Source: JBKPDV01 sp046728075 (GTDB lineage Bacteria > Acidobacteriota > Thermoanaerobaculia > UBA5066 > Gp7-AA6). From it: a stretch of 33,549 nt of DNA. The DNA lies in the NCBI GenBank assembly GCA_046728075.1, contig JBKPDV010000168.1, positions 1 through 33,549 on the forward strand. The letters run 5' to 3'. Made by a program: the position numbers and the translations under genes. The notes beneath the pieces are model-generated. The model did no database searches and was not told the DNA's origin. It saw nothing but the letters and a program-made list of their open reading frames with translations. This document shows, in pieces, positions 32,673-33,549 of the stretch (positions within the stretch are counted from its first letter, which is position 1; the number at the start of each line of letters is the position of its first letter).

Positions 32673-33549
32673 TGGGCAAGCAGGGGACCAGAGGCCTTCT
32701 GCTCGCGGCGGTGCTCGCATGGCTGGTCGTCTACCCGCTGATTCTGACGCTGGCCGAGGCGCTGGGGTCTCCTAACTGGACGCTCTCGCACTTTGCCGAG
32801 TTCCTCCGCCGCCCCGACGAGTGGCGCGCCCTCTGGGGAAGCCTCTGGATTTCTCTCGCGACGACGGCGCTCGCGGCGGCGATCGGCGTGCCGCTCGCAT
32901 TCCTTTTCGAGCGGACCGAGTTTCCGGGCCGGCGAATGCTCGGGACCCTGATCGCTCTGCCGGTCGTCCTTCCGCCGCTCGTGGGCGTGATCGCGTTTCT
33001 GTTCCTCTACGGCGAAGGGGGATTCCTCTCCCGAGCCGTCCAGGCCGCCACCCGCTCCGCCGAGCCTCCCTGGCGGCTTTCCGGTCCCGCGGCGATCCTG
33101 CTGGTTCACGCCTACACCATGTTCGTCTACTTCTATCTCTTCACGCGCGCCGGCCTCGCCCGCCTGGACGCGGCCTTTCTCGAGGCGGCGGCGGCTCTGG
33201 GCGCCGGACGAGCACGCGCCCTGGGGAAGGTCACCCTTCCGCTTCTCCGGCCTGCCCTCGCGGGCGCCGCGCTTCTGACTTTCATGACCTCGCTCGGCTC
33301 CTTTTCGGCTCCCTACCTGATGGGAGGCACTTTCCGGGTCATGACGACTCAGATCGTCTTCTCCCGCTTGAACGGCGACACGGAGATGGCGATGGTCGAG
33401 ACGATCACGCTCGCCGCGCTCGCGCTCGTGGGTCTCTCCCTCCTGCAGCGAACCGAAAAAAGGCGCGAGGTCGCGGGCGCGATCCGCGGAGCCGCTCCGG
33501 GGCGCAGGCGGCTGGCGCGCGGCGTCCTCGTCGCGGCGTCCGGCTGGAT
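32669..33549 (+). CDS. ABC transporter permease, FbpB-like, 3' end beyond window
   Basis: Integral membrane subunit of the importer; the frame is open to the right edge (293 codons plus 2 bases). Hydrophobic segments at about 9-31, 55-80, 90-115, 138-160, 195-220 and 240-260. The EAA cytoplasmic loop EAAAALGAGRARALGKVTLP at about 172-191 contacts the ATPase. After six segments a basic linker (RTEKRREVAG, PGRRRLARG) leads to another hydrophobic stretch at the edge, which suggests a duplicated FbpB-type permease of more than 500 residues. It starts with ATG 32669 overlapping the ATPase stop by ATGA. Whether both halves carry EAA loops cannot be seen here. Confidence 0.9.
   Translation, partial: MMGKQGTRGLLLAAVLAWLVVYPLILTLAEALGSPNWTLSHFAEFLRRPDEWRALWGSLWISLATTALAAAIGVPLAFLFERTEFPGRRMLGTLIALPVVLPPLVGVIAFLFLYGEGGFLSRAVQAATRSAEPPWRLSGPAAILLVHAYTMFVYFYLFTRAGLARLDAAFLEAAAALGAGRARALGKVTLPLLRPALAGAALLTFMTSLGSFSAPYLMGGTFRVMTTQIVFSRLNGDTEMAMVETITLAALALVGLSLLQRTEKRREVAGAIRGAAPGRRRLARGVLVAASGW

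Overview
The window is GC-rich, gene-dense bacterial chromosome with strong G/C preference at third codon positions. Gram-negative architecture is clear: a TonB-dependent receptor with an N-terminal carboxypeptidase-regulatory-like domain (Oar type), a small outer-membrane barrel, a lipoprotein-type binding protein and a very large cyclic-glucan synthase. Oar-like receptors, paired secreted M28 peptidases, egtB-egtD and large PIG-L proteins together suggest Acidobacteriota or a neighbouring phylum. That placement is inference; no rRNA or other phylogenetic marker is present. I saw no tRNA, rRNA, CRISPR array, transposase or phage gene.

Layout. (1) 1-6753 is a nitrogen-assimilation block: glutamate synthase large subunit (minus, running off the left edge), a divergent LysR-type regulator, and an amtB-glnK pair on the minus strand. 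The gltB/LysR arrangement resembles Bacillus gltAB/gltC. glnK overlaps the end of amtB and appears to start at CTG. (2) 6754-7448 lacks an intact gene. It holds a multiply frameshifted minus-strand remnant and the leader and promoter of the TonB receptor. (3) 7449-10415 is the TonB-dependent receptor, followed by a clear intrinsic terminator. (4) 10474-15785 is a minus-strand set of exported proteins: a Tat-signal LD-carboxypeptidase, a small beta-barrel and two M28 metallopeptidases, suggesting envelope or peptide turnover. (5) 15928-18247 is egtB-egtD for ergothioneine. (6) 18431-27660 is a small basic protein and a 2905-residue cyclic beta-1,2-glucan synthase. (7) 27832-30450 is an exported PIG-L deacetylase-like protein. 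(8) 30495-33549 is an ABC importer (binding protein, ATPase, permease cut by the right edge) of the Fe(III)/AfuABC-FbpABC type.

The least expected layer is in the gaps between genes. Several junctions carry short degenerate repeats with a 7-bp period: GCTGANN at 11584-11611 and again at 18908-18935, and GATTTGN facing AAATCAC at 31521-31609. A larger inverted-repeat element sits at 27668-27801. Two of these lie at translation-start regions, and the 31577-31609 array is inside the ABC ATPase reading frame, directly after the only usable start codon. A change of one 7-bp unit would frameshift the ATPase, so it is a candidate phase-variable locus.
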